The notes beneath the pieces were generated by a model that saw only the letters and a program-made list of their open reading frames with translations, was not told where the DNA came from and searched no databases. A stretch of 64,000 nt of DNA from Tetraselmis striata (lineage: Eukaryota; Chlorophyta; Chlorodendrophyceae; Chlorodendrales; Chlorodendraceae). Made by a program: the position numbers and the translations under genes. Positions 37,865 to 48,733 of the stretch are shown in pieces; position 1 is the stretch's first letter, and every line of letters begins with the position of its first letter. Location of the stretch: NCBI GenBank assembly GCA_006384855.1, contig VCJN01002862.1:62501-126500 (forward strand). The letters are read 5' to 3'.

Positions 37865-39284
37865 AGTGTAAGCATGATCGGTGGAGCCAGTGTAGAGTTG
37901 TCAGCCAAAATCAGGACTCATCCTCATCACCCTGCTCTGGAACATACCAGTTATAAACAATTTATTACCCCCTGACTAACCGAATTTGCGACTTAGGGAT
38001 AATAACCAGTTGCACGTATAGGTATGTGTGGACGAAAACTCTCGCGCGCAACCTATAGTGGCGATACCATTCCACTCACAGTGCAGCTGAAGTGCAGCCG
38101 CTAGCAAACTCCTCACATTCTGTGCTAGACAACAACTGCATAATCACTACCTCCGTGAACCATCGGAACGTGGCTGATGGTGTCACGAGATGTCAAGTTG
38201 GCATTGTGAGAGGGTAGTTCGGGGCACGTTGCGCTGACTTGTTGCATTGTCTTCTGCTCTAGCATTATGATAGGCAGCTGAAGTCCATATAAATGGTTTC
38301 ATGCCGGGTTTGTTGTCTCTCGAAATGCTATCCTGAATATTGTTCATAGTGAATGTTCCTATTGGTCGCGCGCGAGCTCAGAGCCTCGGCCAGCGCTGCC
38401 CCGTGACGGCCTCATCATTCCTTCTGATGGCCCACCGCGCCATGATATACTGGATTCACCAGCTCAGAACGGTGAATCAAAGCAGTCTGGAAGGCGGTGG
38501 CTGGGCATCGCTTTTCATACGAATTTCATACGAACGTGCTGGTCGGCAAGCGTTGCCCAAAGTTCCCAATCGGCCGAGCAGAGAGAAACTGTTCGGGCGG
38601 AACTGCATTTACACGCGGCGGTCGCTGGCGTCGTAGTAGCTGGCGAGCCCGTTCATGGCGGTCGCTGGCGTCATGGTGGCCCGCTTACGGGTGTGCGCTG
38701 CCGTTGAAGGTGCGCAAACCTTCAGGCGACACTGCACCGCGAGTGCGGCGTGTAGTTGGTTGAGTGTCGAGGACCGGTTACCCACCGCCAATGATCTCGG
38801 TGATTACGTGCCGACTCGCGTCTAGACGGACCTCGTGCGTCGACGTCAGACCACCCTCCATGATAGAGGGCCCATAACCTGTTGTTCGCCGCGTCCCTAC
38901 CAACCCGCCATGTGCGGGTCCTGGCGCGAGCCGGGCACTGTGGGTGGGAGCGTGAAGTGGCTGGTTACAGAGAAGTGACCAGGCCCGCCTGGGCGCCGCA
39001 CGCATCTAGGCAGGCGGTGCGGTGCACAGTGCGGGCGCTGTGCTAATGGGGACCATCAATGAGGATATGAGCTAAAGTACTAAGGCATACCCTAGCTGCA
39101 TGTGTGCCAACACTGATGTCAACAGTTGGACTGTGGACTAGACTGGCGACTCGTGTATGCCGAGGAAGCCTGGATGAGCGCAATGGCAGGAGGCATGGTA
39201 CTCACTCCATAGCCAGTGCCACTGCCGCAGCGTTAAGTGGCGATTGTCCTGCGCGATGCCGCTGCAAGCGGCGGCATCGGGCTG

Positions 39285-39430
39285 GGCGCTGGGCGCCCCA
39301 CATGCGAAGCAGGATGGCATGCTGCAGCGGCAGAGGTCGTGGTTGCAGCCGCGTTCCAGTCAAGGCCCTGCATGGCAGGTGGGGAGCACCACCACCACCA
39401 GCGAGTCGCCGCACGCGGGGCAGGAGCAGC
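39285..39430 (-). pseudogene. IBR/RING2-like zinc-finger fragment
   Basis: On the minus strand a Cys-rich stretch reads CPACG, then about 20 residues later GCNHDLCRC and CFACG. This matches the spacing style of the second RING of RBR ubiquitin ligases (CPxC...GCNHMxC...FCxxC). A TGA interrupts the frame between CPACG and GCNH, and no flanking RING1 or other exons were found. It is best called a fragment or pseudogene. An unrelated Cys-rich peptide cannot be excluded. Confidence 0.35.
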
Positions 39431-39514
39431 AGACAGATGATCCGGCGGCGGCTATCAATGCAGGAAACATCTCCAGCAGCTTACCTGCCGTTGTCTCGAG
39501 AGTCGGCGAGACTC

Positions 39515-40830
39515 TGTGCAGCTCCCTAGGCGCCTACGCAGGCGGCCAGCTAGGGGCATACGCCAAGCCCACACAGACAGCAAAGCCGAACGCATCGAAT
39601 TCAAGAAAGCGGTGATGTCCCAGCTCACGGGCTCGACCGCCGCCGACTCCACCCGCTCAGCAAAGAACCAAATTAAAGTCCGCGGACCCCAGAAGCTCCC
39701 ACTAAGGTCGCCTTCCTTTCCACGGCCGCCGCCGCCCGCTCCGGCCGTGGCCAAGTTGGCGGCCACCTCCTCCCCCCCCGCCGCCCGGGGAGAGGCCGCG
39801 ACCAAGGCCGGCCCATGCCCATCGCCTCCGAATCCGAGGCACAACACAGTCCAACCCCGGATTACGAACTGGACGCGACAGCCTCCACTGGTATCCGCAC
39901 ACAACCAGCACGCCCGGCCATCTCCAGGAGCTCGACAACCTGCGGCGGCGCACTATCCACCCAAGGCTGCGGCCCTGGGTCCCGGGAGAAGCGCGTGGCG
40001 CACAACACACATTCCACACTCCGCCCAGACAGCTCCGCCCATACCCACCCCCCACTCCGGAAGCTATGCCCGGCCTCTCAGAAGACCTCATCACCCGTGA
40101 TTCCTCCCCGGAGGCCGCTCGCCGCCAGCAACTCCACCGGGACGCTGTCGACCAAATGGACCCCCCCCCCGCCCCTGCAGACGCATTCGCGTTGCCGACA
40201 GAGTCGCCTCCCCCAGCTCGGGCGGCCCGCTCCACCCCCTCACTCGAACCCCCTCGCCTGCTCTCCCCAGTGATGATGAGAACACGGCCGACGACTCCGG
40301 CGCCGAGCTCGGTGACCTGGAGGACGAAGACTACATGGTCGCAGATGTGGAGGGCGTGAAAGCCCCCGCCTGCCCACGGAACATCACATGCCCTCGCGGC
40401 ACGCAACACCACCCCCAAGGCCTCTGGTCGTGCCGCAACTACCCATAACGCAATCAACCCTCCCGCAAGGCTTGAGACGGCACCGCACGGGTGGTGGATA
40501 CTCCTGTACGGGGCGCAGGGCAGGGCGGGACGCATCGGCCGCTTAGTCCGCCTGCGCTTCCTCCTCGGGACATACCTCTCCGCTGGGACGAGTGGACGGC
40601 AACACGGCGCCGCCCGAGCTAGATGCCTACCCCGCACAACGGGTCGAAGTTGCACGCAACGGACCAAACACCAAGAGGATGCCCGTGGCTCTCTGATGAG
40701 CTTGGCGCGGACGCCGGAGATGCCGCAAAGTCAGAGATAGCGGAGATGAGGGGCAGCCCAAGGCTGCAAAAGATGGAGGCGGGGATGGACACGGAAGAGG
40801 ATGGCCGGGGCCGGTAGCCGGAGCTGTGTT
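39515..40830 (+). pseudogene. Decayed coding-like stretch, function unknown
   Basis: Three plus-strand frames in succession show protein-like composition. The first is Pro/Ala-rich with a QPRITNWTRQPP peptide. The second includes SEDLITRDSSPEAARRQQLH. The third is acidic (AELGDLEDEDYMVADVEG). The long minus-strand frame over the same DNA looks like an antisense shadow. No known domain is recognised. The pattern would fit a frame-disrupted low-complexity protein or the first ORF of a retroelement. Confidence 0.3.
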
Positions 40831-40917
40831 AAATACACCTTGTGTCCCCATAGCGGCTAGACATGGCAGGCCCTGAGGACAACTCGGGCTGGGCGGCGGA
40901 GAGCAGCGGATTGTTGC

Positions 40918-40946
40918 AATTTGAAATTTGCAACAAATTTCAAATT
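40918..40946. repeat. Perfect 13-bp stem hairpin
   Basis: AATTTGAAATTTG at 40918-40930 is exactly inverted at 40934-40946, with a 3-nt loop CAA. The AT-rich palindrome stands out in GC-rich surroundings. It could be a cruciform, a terminator-like RNA hairpin or a transposon scar. Confidence 0.7.
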
Positions 40947-41059
40947 TCCGGACAACCGCGCGGTTCGCGGTTCCCGGTATATTATCGTTTCGACCCCCGG
41001 TCCGCAAAGAGAGAAACCCGTATGCATCTTGAGCTATTTAAGAATATACATCGATAACC

Positions 41060-41638
41060 GCAGGGATGTTCCGACTTATAAGTGCAAAATAATTTAGCAT
41101 TATGTGTTGGATCCGCGACCCCACTCAAATGTTACGGGTATACGTGGTTTATGATGCCATCACGACGCAGCTGCCTGGATAGGTGAATTTTCTGATTCCC
41201 TGTACCTCTTGCAGCTAGCTCATGTATATAATGCTGCGGGTGTTGTGTGTAATATCCTTATCATATAATAATAATCCTTGTCTTTGTCAATCACCTGCAT
41301 TTCATCGGGCAGTAGGTTACGCCAGGCTGGAATACCCCAGGCAATTAATAATAATGCAGGGAGGGGGGGGTCGGAGTTTCGCTTTTTGGACTGCTTACAA
41401 ATGAGCAGGGCTCGCTTGGCCATCAGCGCGTCGACGCCCCCTTGCGCGGGGGGCGGAGCAGCGTAATGGGGGGGGGATGGAGCCCGGGTGTAGTGGTACT
41501 TGACGATGGAGCGGTGAGAGGGCAGGGGGGGGGGGGGGGGGGGGGTGCCTAGGCACACGATAAGCTGCTCAAACAGATGAATAAGCTAACTGAGCTGGGG
41601 GGGCTTTACTGATCTAGATCAGGGCCGGTCGGCCGTGC
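41060..41638. other. Downstream flank of the secreted-protein gene
   Basis: Contains a G-run at about 41528-41546 (a C-run on the gene's sense strand), probably in the 3' UTR. No gene is recognised. Confidence 0.4.
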
Positions 41639-44600
41639 CTAGATCAACATGCCGCAGTCCATCTGGAACGGGTTCTGGGCGCTCTGGAGGCAGTTCTTGA
41701 TCTCCGTGTGCTTGCACACCATGTTGACCTGCGCGTTGGGCGAGTTGGTGGCCTCCAGCACGTGGTAGTAGTAGTTGCCGTTGACCTTCTTGGTGGCCAG
41801 CACCGCGCCGTACTTGTCGCTGGGCAGGTTGTACACTTCGCGCGTGATGTCGATGTCCACCTGCACGACGGTGTCGTACATGCCGCCGGTGGCCGTGATG
41901 TCGTCCGTGGTGTTGAGCGACGTGCCGACATCGTACAGCATGTAGCCGGAGGACTGCACGCCACCGTTGCCAGCCGAGAAATCAAACGCGCCATCGCTGT
42001 CCGTGATGAGGGTGACCCCGTCAATGAGGTACTGCTGGCCGGTCTGCATCTTCGACACCTCCTCCAGGCCCTTGTCGGGGACGGTCTTGGGGTAGTAGCC
42101 CAGGTAGGCGTTGAGCGAGGTGTCAGAGTCGGCCGACATGAGGCCAGGGTAGGTGCCCTGGTTGAAGGTGAACTGGGTGGTGGCGGTCGCCGATTCCGTG
42201 ATGGAGTAGGTGCCGCAGGTGCAGGTGGTGCTGGCGTACTGCCCGGTGATGGCTGTGTCAGGCTGGCTGATGAGGTTGCCGGCGGCGCCGTGGTCGCCAT
42301 TGCTGTTGATGCAGGAACCGATCGGGGTGACAGTGTCAGCGCCTGCCACCAAGTTGGCGGTGGTGGAGGCAGGGCCGGCGCTGCTCAAGTCGGGCACAAA
42401 GTAGCGCTCATCCAGCTGGCAGCGCTTGGCAATGCCGCCAAAGTACACCTCCGGCGCGGTGTTGTCGGTGTAGAAGGTGTAGGGCGTGGAGAGGTCGCCC
42501 GAGTTGCCGGCAGCATCCACAGCATACACGGTGAACGTGGACGATCCCATCGCCTTGGCGTGCACGGAGGCGGGCGAGGTGCAGGGCGTGTAGCCCTTGC
42601 CGAGGCCCGATGACTTGCTGGGGTCCAGCGTCGGCTTGCCGTCGATGGCGCAGTAGAAGGTGCAGGGAGCGTTGGAGTCCGTGCAGGAAAAGCTGAAGCT
42701 CAGGCTCTTCTTGTCGTAGAGCACGCCGCTGCACTTGCCCTCGCCCGTCTGGCAGTCCACCTCGATCGTGGGAGCCACGGTGTCGAACACAAAGGTGTAC
42801 GTCGCCGGGGCTGCGCTGTAGGCCACGTGGGTCTGGTCGGCGTTGAGCTTGTAGGTGGCCAGGTTGGAGAAGTCGGAGAGGCACATGGAGGGGCATGCGC
42901 TGGAGCAGGTGGCCGGGGCCTGGCAGGCCGTTGAGGGGGTCGTAAAGTTGGACAGCAGCATGGTGAGCACCTCAAAGGTGTACTCGCCCTGCGCCACGCT
43001 GGTCCCGATGTTGAGATAGTGGGACGCCTTGCCATCATCATTGTCGGGGAAGGGCGCCTTCCACGCGTTGGGGCTGCTGGTCCACGGCGTCTTCACTTGG
43101 AAGAGCGTGTGGTACACCGGCAGGGTGGCCGCGGTCTGCTGCGTCGCCGACTGCGTGCGGCTCACGAAAGCCGTGTCGGTGTTCTTGCCGGAGAAGCGGC
43201 TGCGCATGTTCGACATGAAGTGGGCGTGATCTGCGGAAAGGCAAAGCAAGGGACCATGTTTAGCAAGCAGCGGATCCGGCTGTCTTTTAAATACGACACT
43301 GACATAGCCTTTATGCGCCGGGTGATCTATAACGAACATCCCGGATGTGCACCTTCTATGGATCCAACAGCATTGTTGTGAGACAGTCGTTCCCCCAGCC
43401 ACAAGCTTTGCTGACACCTGCGGCTGCTGTTCTACAGAGCGGGCGGGGCACTCACTCTGGCGGCTGTCCAGGTTGATGTACGGCATCTGGGTCGAAGTGA
43501 TGGACACCTCCGGCGGCGACGTGATCACGACAAAGGGGATCTCCAGCGGCGTGGCGCTATCGGAGTAGGTGGTGGGGCAGGTGGCTGCGCCGGTGGTGCT
43601 GCAGGTGGTGATCTTGGAGTACACCTTGAGGTTGTACTCGCCCTGTTTACCAAGGGGGGGCATTGGGTGGCAAAGTCAATGTGCTGGTGGGGGGGGGGGG
43701 GGGGGGGGGCAAGCCACTGCAGTGGCATATGTGCCTGCGCAGGTGGGGGCGCGCACATCTGCAATGTCGGTGATGTGGACGAAGGGGTTGTCCGAGACCA
43801 GAAACTCGCCCAGCACAAGGTAGTTGGTGGGGCAGGTCTCGGTGCCGGTGCTCGACACGCTGCACAGCATGTAGTAGATGGTGGTCTTGGTGGTTGTGGG
43901 GTTGCTGGCGGCGTTTTCCCCCGCGTTGTTCACATACACCTTGACGTAGCCCTCCGAGATAGCGGCCATCTCAGGGCGGGAGCCGTCCAGCGCACTGTTG
44001 AAGGAGCTCTGGATATTGTCAAAATAGCCCGCGTAGCCTGGGGGAGCATTAGCGCAGCCCCAGGAACCAGAAGTCCCATCAGCAGCGAACAGAAGCCGCT
44101 GCTGGTTGCGCCCGAGGGGCTCGGGGTAGTTGTAGCCCTGGTGGAGCGTGGCAGCGCTCGGCCCAACGGCACCTCCTGCCTGGATCATGGACAGCCCATG
44201 GAAGTTGGTCACGGTGAGCACCTCCGGGAAGGCACCGATGGCGGGGAGGGAGCAAGCTGTAAAAAACACACAGCCATCAGTGGATCAGTATTCAAGCCAC
44301 CCACTCAGGCAGCCTTACAAAGCCCTATTAATAGGTAGAAACTTTGAACCCTCCAGAGACAAAGCACTGGGTGTCGCCCGTCGCCCGTCGCGATGCAACC
44401 CGCGAACCTCTTCGCGATCGCACGCGTCGACTCACGCGGGGGGCAACAACTTTCACGTGGCTGCGAAAAAGCGCTAGGGCGAAGGTACAGCTGGCCAGGC
44501 GAGCGGATCGCCGGGCATGTGCGGGGAGAGTCCCGACGCGAGCAACCCGGCTGGCCCCGCCCCCAAAGGAGACCCGCGATGCACCGGCCGCTCGCAGTCT

Positions 44601-45176
44601 CCGCCCCCCCCCCCCCCCCCCCCCCCCCCCCCCACCGCCCATCCGCGCCGCTCCTCGCCAGCCCCAAGCTCGTCGGCATTTATTTGATAACCAGTGGCGC
44701 CCCGGTGACCCGCCAAGCCACGCCCGTCAGGTCGGCCCTTGTTGAGCGCCAAACTGAGCAAGGTTGTACTGTTATTTACTATTTACTGAATACATCTCGA
44801 GCAGCGACACCGTGGAGTCCCCCCCCCCCCCCCCCCCCCTGCGCTTTCCCTGTTGGATAAAGCAAAGTCCACTACCCTCGCTGGAAATTGCAGCACGCTA
44901 CCAGCTGTGTCTAATCCGTTCAGGCGCCGTATACATCCCAGGGAGGTCAGGCGCGGCGCTGGGGCCGCCGGCAGTGGTGCGCCATGCGGGGCGAGCCGCG
45001 CCGCAGGAGCCCTGCCGCATATTTTAGTACACAGGCGCTGTGCATCGTCTGCATGCCGGGTGGCATGCCGGGAGGGGGAGGGGGGACTCACTCGGTACGA
45101 GTAACTGTGCCAAGGCCCCGTTGGCCGCAGCGAGAGCCACGAGTGCTACGATGAGGATGTTCGAGAAGCGAGCCAT
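41639..45176 (-). CDS. Secreted modular protein with Ig-like domain
   Basis: Four exons close in frame (45092-45176, 43718-44256, 43456-43642, 41639-43230), encoding 800 residues. Exon 1 encodes a clear signal peptide (hydrophobic ILIVALVALAANGALA, likely cleavage after residue 22). There is no C-terminal membrane helix, so secretion to the wall or medium is likely. Three modules share a pattern: GEY, a short strand, a Cys-rich loop, then a strand ending FVV or FVFDT before a Pro. Residues about 425-537 form an Ig-like beta-sandwich of the type CxxDG...FTVYAVDAAGN...YTDNTAP, seen in bacterial and algal surface proteins. Many Cys residues suggest disulphides. Intron 2 starts GTGGCTTG then a C-run, while intron 1 carries G-runs on the sense strand. 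The exact ligand or role is unknown. Confidence 0.82.
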
Positions 45177-45204
45177 CTCGAGCGTGTTCCAGGAGCGGGT
45201 GATC

Positions 45205-45239
<35 letters not shown>

Positions 45240-45755
45240 AGGGGGCGGGGGGCAGGCCGCGGGGGGAGCAGGGTCGGCCGCCGCGCGCCTACGAGCCTCG
45301 TAGTGCCGAGGCTAGTCCGCGGGGTTTGCAGCAAAACGCAGCCGGTCGCGCAGAGCAGCCACCCCTGCCACGCACAAGTTCTTCACTTCAGCCACCTGCT
45401 GCAATTGCTGTCTCTTTGGCAACTGCCTGAACAGTGGCGGGTCGCGACGGGCGAAAGTGGCGCGAAGGTTGATGGGTTGCTCAGTGCGTCTCCCCGCCTC
45501 GCTGTGCCTCGCGTGGCGCTGCGGGTGAGGCGCCGGCGCATGCGCGCGCACCGCATCGAAGCAGCCGCGGCCTGCAGTCGCTACGCACGGGACGACGCGT
45601 TTGATGAAAATAAAAATTTTATATTTATAATATCATTATATGCTGTGTGTGTGTGTAGCGACCAAGGGATATACAGTATAGATTTGCATATTTTCATACT
45701 AAATCCAGGTTATTTATTTCATGACGGGATCCAGGGTACATTAGGGGTAGTCCTT
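45177..45755. other. Upstream region of the secreted-protein gene
   Basis: A G-run at about 45209-45238 (C-run on the gene's sense strand) lies just upstream of the start codon, in the presumed 5' UTR. An AT-rich patch follows at about 45600-45720. No specific promoter element can be assigned. Confidence 0.4.
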
Positions 45756-46078
45756 TGTGAGGGAATATGCGCGTGGCGGTGAGAGACAGTGCTATTCCAC
45801 TGTGGTGGTGGTTGAATATGATCTGATTACAGGCCGTCAAGCGCCGTGCCTGATATATCAGGCGGCGCGATGCAGCCGGCAGGGCGCGGGGGCAGCCCGT
45901 CATCTGACGCGCGCGCGCTACGCGCCTATCGTGCTATGGTGATTAGGGCTAGTGAGGGTATAGGATATATCCTCACATTCCACCCCGCTCTGATGAATCT
46001 GAGTCAACAGATTCACGGTGGGAACCGTTGCGGGTGGCTCGCCTTAGCAGCAAAATATGCTGGTGAGGTTGAGATATT
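45756..46078 (+). mobile_element. Truncated MITE, same family as 60765-61155
   Basis: Starts with the family end TGTGAGGGAAT at 45756 and follows the complete copy through shared blocks such as GTGCCTGATATATCAGGC and GGTATAGGATATATCCTCAC. It stops near 46078, where capsid-gene sequence begins, so its right inverted end is missing. The direction is given relative to the complete copy. Confidence 0.8.
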
Positions 46079-46079
46079 C

Positions 46080-46535
46080 TTGAAACGTTCAGACAGCATG
46101 AAATGCTGCATCAGCGGTGAATACCGCATTGTTTCATAGGGCATCCAATCATCTCCGGTTGCGGTCATGTTGCCCGAGGGCGTGAAGCCGGAGGTCCAGC
46201 AGCACTCGGCGAGCGGGCGGAACTCCATGTCGATGCGGGACTCGTGGTACTGCAGGGCGATGAGGGGCATGGCGAGACCGGGGCTCTGGCAGAAGAAGAA
46301 CTGCAGGGGCACATAGAGCGTGGTCCCGGCGACGGTGGCGTCGGTGAGACCGTTGTTGGTGAAGACGCGGGTGAGCGCGGGCACGTTACCCACGAGGTTC
46401 GCCAGACCCATGGCGTGACCGGGCTTGCAGGAGAGCTCGCTCCAGATGTACAGCCACTCGCCGTAGTGCTTGTCAATGCGCTGGCCACCGATGGTGAACT
46501 CGACGTTGCGCGCAAGGATCGTCTACAAGGATCGT
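46080..46535 (-). pseudogene. Fossil of NCLDV major capsid protein (fragment)
   Basis: The minus strand encodes the middle of a large-DNA-virus major capsid protein. Landmarks are EFTIGGQRIDKHYGEW, then LYVPLQFFFC and PLIALQYHE with EFRPLAECCW, characteristic of the double jelly-roll capsid of Phycodnaviridae and relatives. Only about 150 residues remain, bounded on one side by the truncated MITE. It is an incomplete, broken endogenous virus copy rather than a working gene. No cellular capsid homologue explains this match. Confidence 0.88.
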
Positions 46536-46756
46536 CTAGCAAAACAACTTCGAGGTCATGTATACGAGGATTAGCGAGTAGGGAGGATCCCTTCGCGTAT
46601 TCTGGGGGATCCCTTTGCGTACACGAGGAGGAAGAACGACAAGCGATGATCCTTTTGAGTTCGCGTATACGAGGATGCACGTGAAAAGCATAAGTAATAC
46701 TTTGTGGATACGTCTGCTGTTTCAAAACATGGCGCTTTGTTTCACATGCCGCGATT
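46500..46756. repeat. Short repeats between the viral fossils
   Basis: AAGGATCGTCTA occurs twice in tandem near 46515-46540. GTATACGAGGA or its one-change variant occurs three times between 46560 and 46680, and GGATCCCTT twice. This looks like degenerate short-range duplication in a viral intergenic spacer. Confidence 0.5.
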
Positions 46757-48149
46757 TTGTGCACAATGATCAAATTCATGCCGTCGAAAGAACCCATTGT
46801 GTTCGCCGCGACGGATCGCCCCTCGTGCGGCGGCCCGCGATTCCTGAAGTCCGTCCTGGCCCGCGCCGCCGGCACCGGGCCTGCCGCGAGCGCGTCGCCG
46901 CACGGGTCGGAACGCGCATGGAGGGCGGTCCGCGCCAACGCGGCCGCTGTCGCGGCGACGCACGCCAAGGGGGACGAGTCGGCGCGCGCGCCGGTGTTCC
47001 GGACCCTCGACGAGTTTCAGAGGGCCGCCGATCCCGACCTAGCGCCGTACGAGGCCGTGGCGGCGCTGTGGCTATCGGACGGCGCGCCGGCAGCCGAGCT
47101 GCCGAGCGCCGCCAACTGCCACGACGGACAGACCAAGCTCGCGCTCGCCATGCTCGACTTCCTGATTCGCCGCAGCTCGGCGCGTGGCGACCACCTGGTG
47201 TACGTCGGCGCATCGTCGGTCGCCGCCGAAGCGGCGCGCCTCGCGTTCCCCGCCGTGCACCAGAGGGTCTTCGACCCCGCCCCCGACTTGCTGTCGCTCA
47301 TGCCGCGGGGCTACCGCGCGGCCGCGACCGTCGTGAATCGCCTCGGCGAGGAGGGACCCTCACCTGAGTACCTCGCGGTCAATGGCGCGTTCACGGACGC
47401 CACGCCGGCGGCGCTGCTCGCCGGGCGCCTCGCCGGCGCGGCCCGCGTCCTGTTCGTGTCGGACATCCGCGTCAACAACGACGAGTGCAACATCCTGGCG
47501 GGACATGCTGGCGCAGCAGGCATGGGCTCGCGCGCTGCGCGCCGCCTACTACATGGTCAAGTTTCGCGTGCCGTACGGCGACGTCGACACCGCGCTGGCG
47601 GCCTACCGCCGCGCCGTCCCCGGGGGCGGCGCGGCGACCCGCTCGCGGCGGTTGATGTACATGCGAGGCGACCTGCTGCTGCAGGCGTACGAGCCTCCGA
47701 TGTCCGCCGAGCTGCGGCTGGTGCGCGCCGCCGGCGCGAACGGGCGGCTGTACACCGCCGCGGTGGACGTGTCGCGCGTCGAGCAGCTTATGATGGCGTT
47801 CAACATGTTGTGGCGCACGCACGCGCTGTACAAGGGAGGCGCGGCTTCCTACGATGTCGCCGCGGAGCGCTCCATCCTGGCGGCGCTTCCCTCCGGCACG
47901 GCGGCGCGCGCACTGGCACTGATCGACGAGCACCGCGCGCGGGTGGGCAAGGGCGACGTGTCCACGTGCGGCGCGCGGGGCGTCGAGCGGGCGGCTCGGC
48001 ACAAGCTTGGAGCGGCCCCCCTCGGAACGCTCGCACAGGATCTGCTTGAAAGCTGCGGCCCCGATGCGAGCGCGCAGAAGGCCCGTGGGGGGCGTGCGGT
48101 GCGCTCGCATCGGGGCCGCGGGCGGCGCGCTGTCCCGAAGAGAGCGTAA
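46757..48149 (+). pseudogene. Fossil of VP39-like viral mRNA cap 2'-O-methyltransferase
   Basis: Plus-strand frames resemble poxvirus VP39 (poly(A) polymerase small subunit and cap 2'-O-methyltransferase) and its homologues in other large DNA viruses. Landmarks in order are QTKLALAMLDFL, HLVYVGASS (cofactor-binding loop), VLFVSDIR, YMVKFRVPY and LLLQAYEPPMSAELRL, the family's conserved run. It is very GC-rich. The copy is broken, with at least one interruption, and is read here as part of an endogenised virus segment with the adjacent capsid fragment on the opposite strand. Confidence 0.8.
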
Positions 48150-48184
48150 ACCGCGCGGCTGCGGCGGCGGCGGCAAAGCCGTTT

Positions 48185-48733
48185 ATGCTCACACCCCGTT
48201 CCTCCTCGCCGGTCGCCATGGACAGATGGCTCCTGGTGTACGTGTGTTCCATGGAGAGCATGTGCGTGTTCGCGCCCCTGGCGGACGACATCGATTGGGC
48301 CCGCATCGGGAGCGGCGCGGACCTCGAGCCGTACGAGCCGGGGCCACAGGCCTTCGCGCGGTGGGTGGCACCGGCTCCGTGCACCGGGGTCACGGAGACT
48401 CGCATGGAGTTCGAGAGCTTCGTCGGCCGGCGCGTCACCGGTTCGCGCGTCACCCGGGCGGACGAGCTACGCGAGCTGCTCGCGGCGCTGCCGCACGTGC
48501 CGGAGACCACGACAACCGTCGACGTCGTTGGTATCACGCAGGTCGACGCCGAGCGCGACATGGTCCGGCGGAGCACGCCGTCGCACGTTCGCACAGTCAC
48601 CTTCCGCGCCGACCACCGGTGCCCCCCGAGCCATGGGTCGCACCGGCCTTCCCCCCCTCGGCGTAGTTGCACCCACCTGTGTAAAACATGTGTACTAAAC
48701 TTTTCTCTCAGTAATGGGACAGTAGATGCATGA
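48185..48733 (+). pseudogene. Hypothetical protein of the viral segment
   Basis: A GC-rich frame of about 180 codons, with composition and codon use like the VP39-like gene and only about 35 bp after it. The most protein-like part starts at MDRWLLVYVCSMESMC. No domain is recognised. It is treated as part of the same fossil virus segment, and it may be only partly coding. Confidence 0.4.

Larger units (their letters stand above)
36842..39280. other. 3' flank of CWC24 and repeat-rich intergenic DNA
   Basis: C-runs at about 36850-36870 and 36989-37013 lie just beyond the CWC24 stop. Further on are a 24-bp direct repeat pair, a fold-back and a tRNA-like string, listed separately. No gene is recognised. 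Frames at 38.3-39.0 kb show no known motif. Confidence 0.4.

Noticed and set aside
39702-40667. 321-codon minus-strand frame
   Set aside because: Composition is Gly/Arg/Val-rich like a shadow of the Pro-rich plus-strand frames, and it has no motif.
41708-42613. Long plus-strand open frame opposite the secreted-protein gene
   Set aside because: It is the antisense of exon 4, Gly/Val/Arg-rich, with no motif. The minus-strand gene has a signal peptide, splice sites and phase consistency.
46776-48176. Minus-strand frames opposite the VP39-like fossil
   Set aside because: The plus strand matches a known viral family. The opposite frames are Arg/Ala-rich consequences of high GC.
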